From the NCBI GenBank assembly GCA_963920665.1, contig OY987265.1, positions 16,993,001 through 17,057,000 of the forward strand: a stretch of DNA of 64,000 nucleotides. The letters are read 5' to 3'. A program made the translations under genes and the position numbers. How positions within the stretch are numbered: the stretch's first letter is position 1; each line of letters opens with the position of its first letter. The notes under the pieces are model-generated. The model was not told the origin of the DNA. It did no database searches and saw only the letters and a list, made by a program, of their open reading frames with translations. The DNA comes from Straminergon stramineum (lineage: Eukaryota; Streptophyta; Bryopsida; Hypnales; Calliergonaceae). Below, in pieces: positions 10,347-20,325 of this stretch.

Positions 10347-11280
10347 CATCAAATGTTCTCTCAACTTTCAAGCATTATCCCCTAACTGTCGAAGGGACTG
10401 TATAGGATTGCTCTGAAATTTGAGGCTAGTTTTGGGAGGGGCAGTTAAATCCCTATGACTAGTTTACAATTTTTTAGGGGCAGTTTCGAAGATTAATTAC
10501 TGAATTTTTTTCATTTTTCATTGAAAAAGGTAAATACTTGATTTTTTAGAGGTCCTCAAAGGCACATATTATATGTATCATAGTAGAAGAGTAAAGCTTG
10601 AAAACTTTACTTGATTTTTTGACTTTGAACAAAGCTAGCTAATTTCATTTGATTTGAGATCTAAAAAATTGTACCCATCCATTTGCTTTGAAAATGGTCC
10701 CAATGGAAAGAATAAAAGTATTTTCATGATTTTTACCATTGAAAATTTAAACATGCAAATGTTGATTTGGAGTTAATTGTGATTTCTATTTATAAATAAA
10801 AATTACATTTCAACAATTGCAAGGTGGATTGTGCAATGAGTTTGATAGCTCTTCATTTGAACTTAAGATTTTTGGAAGTGCATTTTAGAGTGCCAACACA
10901 ATTTTTAGTTGGTCATGTCACCTCCAATCCCACAAAACTCTTACATGCAAATTTTTGAAACATTGTGGAGAGGGGCAACATACTAAAAATAGAAAATGTC
11001 CATTTCTCTTGTCATAATCTCACAATTTCTATGCAATTTTGCACTCAAAATTGGTGTACATATTAATAAGCAAGTTCTTTAGACATCTACATAGTTAGAT
11101 TTTGGGGGGAAAAAAACATTTTTTTCATTAGAGATAACAATAAGCCTATGCACTTTTCTCACAGTCAAAACACACTTGGAAAGGCTTGGGTATTTAGGGG
11201 TTAACTTATTTTGTTCTAATTGGTGCTTATTTTTATAAGCCTCATCCATAACAAGAAGGGAGTAAGTTACCTTCTATTAA
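10347..11280. other. Repeat-derived spacer with one-sided TTAA element ends
   Basis: No gene. The sequence TATTTAGGGG-TTAA at 11191-11204 has the form of a right terminus of the CCCCTAAA family. A possible left partner CCCCTAAC lies near 10379, but the next bases do not match it. Another TTAACCC start lies at 11277. These are left as unresolved relics. Confidence 0.35.
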
Positions 11281-11611
11281 CCCTTGAGTGCCCCAATGCC
11301 CCAAATATGGCCTCTCCAACAATAATCTTTTCAACGATATGATGGAATCATTTGTCCTTTTCCCCAAAGCTTCGGGCCTATCTCCACTACCAATCAGTAT
11401 GATCAATTAATGTGGATCTTGTTTTGGGTGATAGTTTCATTAGAATGAGTTCAGAATGGTCTGGATTTTGGTAAACACACTCTAGGTGCTTGGGGTTTAA
11501 CAGGATAATGTGAATTTGAACTCCTGCGCTGTCCTGCAAGTAGTGTGTGGTTGCTTGGCTGGCTCCAATTTCTTCCTTGCTTTCTAGAGCAGTCAAAAGC
11601 TTTGGACCTTC

Positions 11612-12210
11612 ATAACTGCCTGACTTTGTAATCTATCTCTGCAATGAAATTCCGTTTCAATTGTGGTCTCTTTTTCGTGGCTCTGCCCTTTGGATCTCCT
11701 GGTTAGATCGTAACGCCATGAGTTTTAGTAATTCCCCTTGGCCTCTCCCTAAATTAGAGCAGGTGCTTTGGGAAGCCTTCACTGATCATGCAAGGGTCGC
11801 TTGGCTTAAGACGACGAAGCCTTGTGAACTGTACTCGGACAAAATCGACACCTTCCTCCGCCGTTTTGACAACACCTGGTTGCAAACTCCCTTCTTTGGT
11901 TCACGCGCTCACCTCACTATCAAGTGGAACCTGACCATCCCACAGATGGGCCGTTTTGCATGACCAGTTGGTGCTTCTCGCTTGTTGGTTGGATTGTGTT
12001 GGTTTCCGCTCGTTGTTTGTTCTTTGTGTTTTACTGGTGGTTTTGGGTCTTAGGTCTTGAGTTGTTCAGCTCTTTGTGGGCGTCGCTGGGGACTAGTTCC
12101 TCTGGTTCTTTGTATTGTTTCCCTTATCAATGGAAATGGTCCATGTGTTTCAACAACAAAAAAAAAATCCGTTTCATTTGTGTAAAAAACAAACAAATAA
12201 CTGCCTGACT
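11612..12210 (+). mobile_element. Short LINE 3'-end insertion, split by a second LINE
   Basis: Perfect 14-bp direct repeats ATAACTGCCTGACT occur at 11612-11625 and 12197-12210. Between them lies a LINE-type 3' tail (GCAATGAAATTCCGTTTCA...TTTGTGTAAAAAACAAACAA) that is interrupted by the LINE at 11666-12167. Without that, the outer insertion would be only about 55-70 bp, an extreme 5' truncation. Confidence 0.75.
11666..12167 (+). mobile_element. 5'-truncated LINE with C-terminal ORF2 fragment
   Basis: Inserted in the tail of the outer LINE copy. It is flanked by TCCGTTTCAATTGTG (11651-11665) and TCCGTTTCATTTGTG (12168-12182), a 15-bp TSD with one mismatch. The frame to 11963 encodes SLFRGSALWISWLDRNAMSF followed by an LW..F.DHAR.AW pattern. 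This resembles the region after the reverse transcriptase/zinc-binding part of plant L1-type ORF2 (W..WL.RN). A 3' UTR and an A-rich tail (CAACAACAAAAAAAAAA) follow. Reverse transcriptase and endonuclease are absent, so it is not functional. Confidence 0.75.
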
Positions 12211-12259
12211 GCCAGAGAGATCTCCATCCAATATGCAGTAGACATTCAAAACTCGGTAA

Positions 12260-12482
12260 CCGTGCATCCCTGGGTGGCTTCTCGTCCCCTGTGCCGGCTG
12301 CATAAGGCCTCCCCTGCGCTGTGTTGGGGTGTTTAAGCGTCTAGTTGGGATGTTTGTTTCGTCTTTCATGTCTGTCCTTGTTGTTGTTCCTGGCCAAGCC
12401 ACTTGTGACTGGTTGGTTCTCTAGTTTGTATTTTTTCTTTTGCAAGGAAATTCCGTTTCATTTGTGTCAAAAAAAACCCACA
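12260..12482 (+). mobile_element. Third LINE/SINE 3'-end insertion
   Basis: Flanked by AAAACTCGGTAA at 12248-12259 and 12483-12494 (12-bp TSD). It ends with the same tail as its neighbours, GCAAGGAAATTCCGTTTCAT then TTGTGTCAAAAAAAA. 223 bp, T/G-rich, with no frame related to a known protein. It may be the 3' UTR of the same LINE family or a SINE sharing its tail. Confidence 0.75.
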
Positions 12483-12707
12483 AAAACTCGGTAATCAGCA
12501 TAATGAATCAATGAATCTTGTGAGTCTTGGAGTGTGCAGAACTACATAAGTTATGATATGCAGTTGATGTCAAAGTGTGCAGTCTCAGTTGTACCAATTG
12601 CATTCTGATCAATTTTGAATGCTAGTCATGTGAAAATTTTATCTCAAACGACATTAGTAATGCTAATTGTAGAAATGATTCCAAACTTACCCAAATAACA
12701 TTAACTA

Positions 12708-13697
12708 AGGTAGGAGGCTCTTGAAGTGTGCACCTAAGGGAAAAGACACCTCCCCTAAGGAATCCATGGAGCCGACCATTTGGGAGATTTTATGGCACAA
12801 GAAGAAATAGGAAAGCAGTTCATAGTTGGTTTTTCCGAATTTTTTTGAGTGAAATTGAATTAATTACAAGATTTTAAAGTGAGTATGCAGTAGGGGGCTA
12901 GTCCTATTCATAGCATGCCTTTGAATTGAACAAATGCATACCAAAAGTAATTACAGCCGTGCTTCCGATGGTTCATGGAAATCTTTAAATTAAATTTTAG
13001 GCCCTTCATTAACTGCAAGGTTTTTTAAAGCTAAATGAATGAATGATTGGACTACTTCAAGCTCCGCTCATGAGAGGAGCAAATGTGAAGACCTTAGTGT
13101 CCAAAAAATAAACATAGGTGTTGCCCTTTCTTGGCTACGGGAAGGGTGACCCATATCGAGAACTCTCTGGCATGGTTTATGCCTATCTAAGGTAAAACAA
13201 CCCATTACGGACCAAATAGGGGGTTTGCCGTCTTGTCATTTCTGAAATTTTCTACTTCTTTTCCCAGAGAAAGTCAAGTGACAGAAATGGCGAGAGCATT
13301 TGAAATTATATTTTTTTGACAAAGTGTGAATTTGTTATGAATTTTTGAAGTGTTCAGCCCATCACAGCCTATACACTACCCCAAAACCAACAAAAACTGA
13401 TCCATAACACTCATCTTACTTACCTATTACAGTCACAATATTTTCTAACACGGAAGATGTGAAAAAGGCACTTCTTACAATGAACTAACACTAAAAAACT
13501 GAAAGTTCCTATTGCAGTACCTAATTACTCCATTTGAGTTAGCTAAGACATTGAATGTGGCCCAAATCTCAAAAATTAAAAGAAAACTATAATGGGCTCA
13601 TTCACAAAGTTCTGTAATGGGCAAAAGTTCCGTAATGGACTGTTTCACCTTATATGGTCCATTGAAAATGACCCTCGGAAATTTGAGCCTCCTACCT
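12708..13697 (+). mobile_element. MITE P2a (contains M3)
   Basis: Left AGGTAGGAGGCTCTTGAAGT followed by GTGCACCTAAGGGG; right ...GAGCCTCCTACCT. TA on both sides (12706-12707, 13698-13699). M3 (13190-13650) is nested inside. The right subterminal GAGGGTCATTT motif matches the left end of P2b, so P2a and P2b are the same family in opposite orientation. Confidence 0.75.
13190..13650. mobile_element. TA-flanked AGGT MITE, family M, copy 3
   Basis: 461 bp. Starts AGGTAAAACAACCCATTACG, ends CCGTAATGGACTGTTTCACCT, with TA both sides (13188-13189, 13651-13652). Closely collinear with M2 (shared CAGAGAAAGTCAAGT..AGAAATGGC and AACCAACAAAAACT). Nested in P2a. Confidence 0.8.
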
Positions 13698-13816
13698 TAC
13701 AGTAGTTTCTCTTGATGGTGGGTGAAAAGTCAACCGGCTTTGGATCCCTGGACAGGTTTTATAAGGTTTATTCTTACCTTCATGGAATTTCTTCAGATCA
13801 AATTCAAGTTTGACTA

Positions 13817-14255
13817 AGGTGGACCTGCCCAATTCCGTCTGCATCCCAATTCCGTCACTCTATAATTGGCCCCAATTCCGTCCGTCAAAGCATCTAAATC
13901 TGTCCAGAAATTAGTCAAATCTGCTCCAGATTCTGACAAAATCAGAGAATTAATGTCATTTAGGGTATCGTGTCACTCCTTCATTGGTTAGTTTTCAAAT
14001 GCTAATAGATACATGAAATGGCGGTTTTAGGTTGTTTCTAGGACATTTATGACTTTAGTCTACAGACGGTTTTGTCATTTCAGGGCAGATCACTTCAGAA
14101 ATTCATAGAAATTACAATTTTGATCAGAAAATTATAATTCCACTTGGGTTCGACTCACGAAACAAGCACACATCTATGAAAAATATTTGACTTTCTTGGA
14201 AATGGCCCCAACATAGCCAGATTGCAAATCAGGGTGGTAATAGGCTTGTCTACCT
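13817..14255. mobile_element. TA-flanked MITE Q1
   Basis: 439 bp. Starts AGGTGGACCTGCCCAATTCC and ends ...TAGGCTTGTCTACCT, flanked by TA (13815-13816, 14256-14257). Collinear with Q2 (39473-40491). Q1 lacks the TTAA element found in Q2 and so supplies the empty site: CCGTCAAAGCATC here, against CCG-TTTAA[element]TTAA-GCATC in Q2. Confidence 0.85.
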
Positions 14256-14543
14256 TATTGCCACAAGCAACTGAATAGTATATTTGGCGGAAAGAGCTTC
14301 CAGTAAGCTTTCTTCAAGACTGGAGAAAATGAGGAAACTGATATGCCCAAGATGTTTGGTTCAATCAATGAGGTAACTGATACACCCTAGATGTTTGATT
14401 CATACTTTAGACTGATTACTTGAATGTGATATCTCATTCTTCTGAGCTATGTATTGTGAACTCTTTGATTTTCATTCCTTTCTCCAATGACATATAATTT
14501 CATTACTGGAAGCAAAAAAAACAGCCTCTTATTTTCTGAAGTA

Positions 14544-15002
14544 AGGTAGGAGGCTCGGATTCTGGAGGGTCATTTACAATCATGCAATAGAGTTTCAAAA
14601 ATGGATCACAGTTCCTTCAATGCACTTTTTGCTTTTTAATTGTGTTCTTAAATATCTTTGAGAAAAATATACATTGATGTAAGGCAGAATAATTGAAATC
14701 ATGATGGGATCATTCTCTGAGAGTCAAAATTATAGAAACTTCCTAAGTTTGAAGTGCTCCATTCAAAGGCTGATTTTGATTCAGATTGGTCCGGTCTATG
14801 AGCACCAATAGTGACCTATGCACCTTTCACTTTGAAAATTCATATTTAATTCATTTGAAGGCAAAAAATTACGATTTAAATCGGCAATGGATTGTTTCTC
14901 TTTTCTCTTTCTACCAAAAATACATGAAAAATACTACGCTCTCCTAATTTTCCTGTAGAGGTTCATTTCCCCTTAGGTGTACACTTCAAGAGCCTCCTAC
15001 CT
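14544..15002 (-). mobile_element. MITE P2b, inverted relative of P2a
   Basis: Left AGGTAGGAGGCTCGGATTCT; right is the inverse of AGGTAGGAGGCTCTTGAAGT plus GTACACCTAAGGGG. TA both sides (14542-14543, 15003-15004). The outer ends of P2a and P2b match over about 37 bases, so the whole 12708-15002 segment could fold back or act as a composite element. Confidence 0.75.
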
Positions 15003-15004
15003 TA

Positions 15005-16255
15005 GTCAAGGTTGCAATGTGCAAAAAGTAAGATACTTATTTTTGTGTGGGTTTGCCTCAAGTGTGATGAACCTGACTCTTCTTATACACTTCTGTAGAT
15101 GGAACAAAGGAAGGCAAGATTTGATTGGAAGATATTATTCCTTATGTTTTCTTCACTATGTTGAGAAGTGCAGACATTCACAAGGTAAATGCAAGGTTGT
15201 ACCTAAATTGTGGCATGTTTCTTATTTCAACCTTTCAAATTTCTTGCATGTAGCCTCTTTTCATGGGAACCTAGAGTTGACTTTGGATACACCTCCTTCT
15301 AGTATTTTCAAATGTGATAGTTTATTCATACAATGTTCAAAAACTACATGTTAAGAGTATCTAAACTGATCCTCTTTGGGCTCCCAACATGATCTAAGAA
15401 ATACTTAAAGATATTTTCATAATAGTAACGTTCTCAAATACTTATTCCAACAATTTTAGGTGCAGTTACCTTGTACTGAGAATGATGTGATGTAACAATA
15501 TGTTTGTTGTACAATCAACCACATCATTTAATTTGAGAACTAGACTATGGCTTTGCAACTACGTTAGCAATGTGAATCAAGTTTTTGTCCCAATAATGAA
15601 TGGTAATCAGGTTCTTTTTAAGTATATGTAGATTAGGCGGTATTTGAAAATATTTATGTAGCTCAACATAAGGATCCTATAAAGTCTGGTGTCGAGTTTA
15701 AAGGTGTGATTTCTAATGATGGTTACCATTGCTAGTGTGTCTCTACAAATCATTAAAAAAAACTCCTTTGAGCTTGCAAGTTACATTTTTAGATTCACAA
15801 CAAAATGTGCATCTTTAAATTTAATTGCATGCATGAATTTTGAAATAGTTAAGGGCTAAACTGCAACAAGTGACAAAAACCTATAAAAAAATTTGATTTT
15901 AAGGATTTGTAGGGGTTAAATTAGAGTGTCTTTGTCTAGACAAATTTTAGAGCCTTCAAAAACCAAGACAAGATCAACTATAGTTTGAGAAAGTGAAACA
16001 ATTATGTCTACATTTGTGCCCCACTATAAGAGTTTGATGGTGAGTCTTCCAAGCTTGTAAACTCTAATGATTTTATTACAACGTACAAGGAAATGCAAGG
16101 ATTAGTTTGATTTGACTAGATAATTGAATTGCACTTCTTTTTTTCCCTTTACTTATAATTATTGTTTCCTTCTCCATTATCTTATCAATAATAGTTTCCT
16201 ATTTTTCTGAAAGTTCAAGAAATTGAAGGGTTCTTGAAAAATGAGTTCCATAAAT
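15005..16255. other. Gene-free stretch with an orphan MITE end
   Basis: A 125-codon plus frame (14977-15354) begins inside the P2b terminus and looks like chance. The terminus TTTTAGGTGCAGTTACCT at 15454-15471 matches the right end of the AGGTAACTACACC family, but no left partner was found. Otherwise featureless and AT-rich. Confidence 0.4.
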
Positions 16256-16430
16256 GTTTAAAACATTTGTCAATGTTAGTGAAGAGCTGGCAATCATGAA
16301 GGGCCTAGTTGCAATATAGTCATGAAAAATCAAAACATTGTCTCTATCATTCTTGGTGATTTAAAGCTAGAAAACTAAGTGGATTTAGTTTTGCAATCAA
16401 GGCGACTATCTAAAGGACACAATCCATTTT
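16256..16430. repeat. Dispersed repeat V, copy 1
   Basis: Direct repeat of 20152-20325: AAAACATTTGTCAATGTT, GAAGAGCT.GCAA.CATGAA, AAATCAAAACATTGTCTCTA and TTTAGTTTTGCAA are shared in order. No coding capacity. Confidence 0.7.
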
Positions 16431-16445
16431 TGATTACTTAGGTAG

Positions 16446-16545
16446 ATACATGTATCTGTAAGGGAGTTTTCAACAGTGGGAAAAACATCAGCGTGCAAAA
16501 GTAGAGTTCATAAGGTTTCCATAATTTTTCCAATTTTTATTTCTC
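16446..16545. repeat. Dispersed repeat X, copy 1
   Basis: Inverted relative of 38334-38436. Shared in order: GTATCTG, AGGGAG.TTTCAACAGTGGG, TAGAGTTCATAAGGTTT and CATAATTTTT. Short and without termini. Confidence 0.55.
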
Positions 16546-16804
16546 AAAACATAATTATTATGATTTTTTTAGCTAAAGATTCTATTCCACCCATATTGAT
16601 TATACATACCTTCTTTTAGGATTTTCATCCTGGAAGGACTGCCTACTTGCCCATTCGTTCAATTCGCCTGTTCGCTAGAGATTCCCCCCATCCAATGTAG
16701 TCAAGACATAGTTGACTTTCTTGTAAAGTAAAAAAATTGATGTGGATTTACCTTATCCACGATGAACTTCTACACTAGGCAAACCAATTTGGGCATGGAT
16801 GAAA

Positions 16805-17019
16805 CACTATAAGAAACCCATGTTTTTTATGACATGTCACAATTTTTTGTGACGCATTTTTTTGGACGTCCAATAAAATAACTTGTGTTGTAATGTCAAT
16901 AATAATGTCCAATGTAACATCCAATGGACATAACAACACAAGTTATTTGATTGGATGTCCTAAAAAATGCGTCACAAAAAATTATGACATGTCATAAAAA
17001 ACATGGGTATCTTATAGTA
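16805..17019. mobile_element. CACTA-like foldback MITE
   Basis: Starts CACTATAAGAAACCCATG; the right end is ...CATGGGTATCTTATAGTA, i.e. TAGTG with one decayed base. Flanked by AAA (16802-16804, 17020-17022), a possible 3-bp TSD. Arms of about 85 bp pair almost throughout (TTTTTTATGACATGTCA, GTGACGCATTTTTT, AACTTGTGTTGT), separated by a loop of about 40 bp. CACTA ends with 3-bp TSDs are known from En/Spm elements. The hairpin could feed small-RNA production. Confidence 0.75.
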
Positions 17020-17138
17020 AAAGATAGGAGGGGTGTGGACACAAGTCTATATGTCTAGGCGTGGATGCAAGTAGGGAGGGGTACAGACACTGATTTCTTT
17101 CTTGTGTAATGACTACAATTTTGAGAATTATGGAGCAT

Positions 17139-17189
17139 GTAATATGCCATTCGAAAGGTCTTCAAAATACCTTTCCAACGGTATATTAC
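17139..17189. repeat. Short palindrome related to the 62.2-kb foldback
   Basis: 21-bp arms at 17139-17159 and 17169-17189 (GTAATATGCCATTCGAAAGGT with the inverse of ACCTTTCCAACGGTATATTAC) pair with three mismatches. The same arm sequence forms the perfect hairpins at 62247-62289 and 62533-62577. CACGCCC follows in both places. Confidence 0.7.
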
Positions 17190-17880
17190 ACGCCCTTAAA
17201 CTTTCAAATATGCAATCACAAATTGAAAAACAAATCTACTGTCGCGATAGAACACATAGGGACAGGTGAGGACGCTATGAGAACAGTCTACAGCATGGAA
17301 GCACTTGGTTCTTTGTGGAACCCACTCATTCAATGTGTCCTAGGATTCTTCTTCCAAAGTTAAGGAATGATAAATTCTATTGTTGGCAACTAAAATTAAC
17401 ACATTTTTTCACCTTCATTTAGGAGAACAACATTTTCTAAAATTTAATGTAGTACGAATTGTAAAAGATTTTGGTAAGAATTTTCCATTGTCATAACTTA
17501 TAGTACAATATGATATGGGTCTTTGTATAAAAATCACTTTGTGTACTAGGTTCGATACTTTGATTGTTGTGAATTCAATGTTGTTTAAAATTTTAATTTT
17601 ATGTCATTTTTGTCAATAGGTACAAGGAGTCAAGGACTTGCCATTTTAATTGTTGAATTCAATATTGGAATGGCATTGAGATTTACATCAACCACCTTAT
17701 TTTATTTATTTTAAAATTCTTTTGGATTAATTTAGTGGGTATATAGAAAAATTTGTCTTTAAATTAGAGAATTGAACATTGGAGTTATTGGGATTTTATT
17801 ACGTTAGTCTTGCTTTGGTTAGTTTTAAAAAAAAATGAAAGTTGAGCTTTAATTCTTACAATCGGAAGGTAATTTCTCCT
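17190..17880. other. AT-rich spacer, nothing recognised
   Basis: No gene, TIR or clear repeat found. Confidence 0.4.
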
Positions 17881-17884
17881 TTAA

Positions 17885-18527
17885 CCACTAGATGCCCAAG
17901 GCCATTTCCGAGCTTCTAGGACATTGCTCTAAATTGAACAAAAATCCATCATTTAGATAAGTTGCATTTGTGTTTTTTTATTTGTGACCATACAAATTCG
18001 AACTAGACATGTTAGAGATCACAAAGGAAAAGAAAATACAACAATATCATATATGGATTGAACGATTATAATGTTTCATGATGAGGGTGTTTAACTTGCA
18101 AAAGTGATTTGAAGTCTTTCAAACTTCTTTTGATATATCAAATCTTAAAAAAAGAAAACCCCAAAAATATGAGGTTAAAGGGCCTAACATGCATAACTCC
18201 AATCAATTTACAACTTCTCAAAATCTACTTCACAATTTTTTAAATGAATTTCAAATCTAATTATTTTTCCAAAATCTAGTGTATTTGAGGCTCATTTCCA
18301 AGAGCCCCCAACACTATGGAAAGTCAAGATTGCAATGGACACCCTTGCACAAAATCTTGAATAGAAAAATCATAACTAATCATTATCAAAATTGGATTTT
18401 AGATGCTAAAACTAGACTTCAAAATGAATTTTTCAAAATATAAACTATTAAAAATAACTTGGTTAGATTTTATCTTACTTCAAAGCATTGTCGACACCAA
18501 AATTTGGTGCCTTGGGCATTTAGGGGG
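17885..18527. mobile_element. TTAA-flanked MITE, family gamma
   Basis: 643 bp. Left TTAA (17881-17884) then CCACTAGATGCCCAAGGC. Right inverse GCCTTGGGCATTTAGGGGG then TTAA (18528-18531). TIRs of about 19 bp with three differences. The subterminal sequence differs from families alpha, beta and delta, but the CCCCTA-type end and TTAA target are the same. Confidence 0.75.
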
Positions 18528-18531
18528 TTAA

Positions 18532-19408
18532 AAAATCCATTCAAAACAACCATTTCTATTGCAAATAGCATAAAACCTTAAATTTTTTTGCAAATCTGAG
18601 CATAGGGGCTTGTACTAGACTACTATAAAAATATGAGGAAGAAATTTCAAAATTTTTGACAATCTACATTAGAAGATATTTGCATTTTAAGTGCAAATTT
18701 TTTTCATTTTTTTTTTGTCTTGCTTGACTAGATTTTTTGGCTTTGATTATTCTTAACTTCCAACTTTTGCACTATTCATGATGAAATTTCAATTTTTTTA
18801 TGTTGAAGAATTGAATTGAGAGTCTTCAAGATAAAATTCAAAAAATACACATATAATTATCAATGATTAAAAAATAGTTAAGTAGAAGTAAGTTCAAGAT
18901 TGAAGGAAAGACTAAACTATTAATAGCTATGAGATGGAATTGAAACAAACTAATTACAATGGTGAGATTGTTCTATTATAAGATCTTAACCATGTGAAAC
19001 TTTGTTTTTTTGAGAAATTCTAAAATGGAATTCATGAATGAATTCTAAAAGTTATTCTGTCAAGAAGATGCTTTGATTGCTTGAAAAATAAGATTGTCTA
19101 CAACTTTCATATAACAAATCAAACCTTCCTTTATAGATGAAAATATAACCTATGAGAAAAAAAAATCACTTTTTATTTAAAGTTTTTGTAATAATATTTT
19201 TCAATCTGCCAAACTCAAATTTGGATTTATTGTGCCATAATTTTTTATCCTAAGCATCAATTGAAATTTTAAAAAATTATATTCCCCATAAGCTCATGTT
19301 TTTTTTTATCTTCATAAAAAAATTCACAAAATTACAACAATTCGAGAGACTATTAGAGCCTACCTAAAATCCATTTTGACCCCATAAGGGGGCACATGTA
19401 CTTTAGGG
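18532..19408 (+). mobile_element. TTAA element, family beta, copy 1 (left end lost)
   Basis: Interior is collinear with 29101-30025 (CATTTCTATTGCAAA, GCTTGACTAGATTTTTTGGC, AATGGTGAGATTGTTCTA). Right end GGGGGCACATGTACTTTAGGG then TTGA, a decayed TTAA. The first 30 or so bases are missing where the gamma element abuts it, which suggests overlap or replacement. Confidence 0.65.
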
Positions 19409-19412
19409 TTGA

Positions 19413-20151
19413 TGAGTATGTAGAAGGGTTTGACATTTTTATAAGTGAAATGAACATTTGAGTTTGCAAGGACTCATATCAAACCAACTTGTATTTTTTT
19501 TATTTGCTTAAAATTATTTATGTCGTTTGGTACATTTGAGTTCATCTTCTAGTTTTTATAATTACTTTGGATTACTTTGGTGCCTACATAGAAGAGTTTT
19601 ATTGTTGAATTAAACATTGGGTTGCACATATATATTCACATAAACCACATTATATTTGTTTGTTTTTATTCTTGGTCTTGCTTTTATAATTTGGTATAAC
19701 CACATTTTGTTTATTTCTTTTTTAAGTCTTTTAGATTACTTTTGTGGGTATGTCAAAGAGTTTATCAATTCACTTATGTATAAAGAAAATCTTTACATCT
19801 AGACACAAAGTTAATCTAAAAGAAGATTTTAAAATATTGCAATATGGTAGTTGTAAACCCTATGCACCTGCAATGTTCTACTCATCCACTAAAATAGTAC
19901 ATTCTTGTGTATAGATGCAAAAGCAATCTAAAGTTTTCCATGAAAATTAAATGCAGTTGATGTGTATTCTATGTATATTCAATATTCAAATCACCAATCT
20001 AAAGAGCAAACCTTTATATATAGACACAAAAATAACTTAAAGAAATGTCTACAAGATCTTATGTCTAAAAGCTATATTAGCACGTAAACTTATAATGAAG
20101 ATTGCAAGAGAAAATTATATTTAAATTTAGTATATAATACACCATGGTTGA
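19413..20151. other. AT-rich spacer, nothing recognised
   Basis: No gene or repeat boundary recognised. Confidence 0.4.
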
Positions 20152-20325
20152 GTAAAACATTTGTCAATGTTTTTGAAGAGCTAGCAACCATGAAGGAGCT
20201 AGTTGCGGCATGGTCATGAAAAAATCAAAACATTGTCTCTACCATTCAATCTTTGTGACATAAAACTAGAAGAAGTGAATTTAGTTTTGCAAAGGCAAGG
20301 TGACTTTCTAAAGACCAGGATGTCT
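20152..20325. repeat. Dispersed repeat V, copy 2
   Basis: Same orientation as copy 1 at 16256-16430, about 3.9 kb away. Differences are scattered substitutions and small indels. Confidence 0.7.

Noticed and set aside
12708..15002. Single 2.3-kb transposon
   Set aside because: Internal ACCT-TA and TA-AGGT ends at 13697 and 14544 show two inverted P copies around unrelated DNA.
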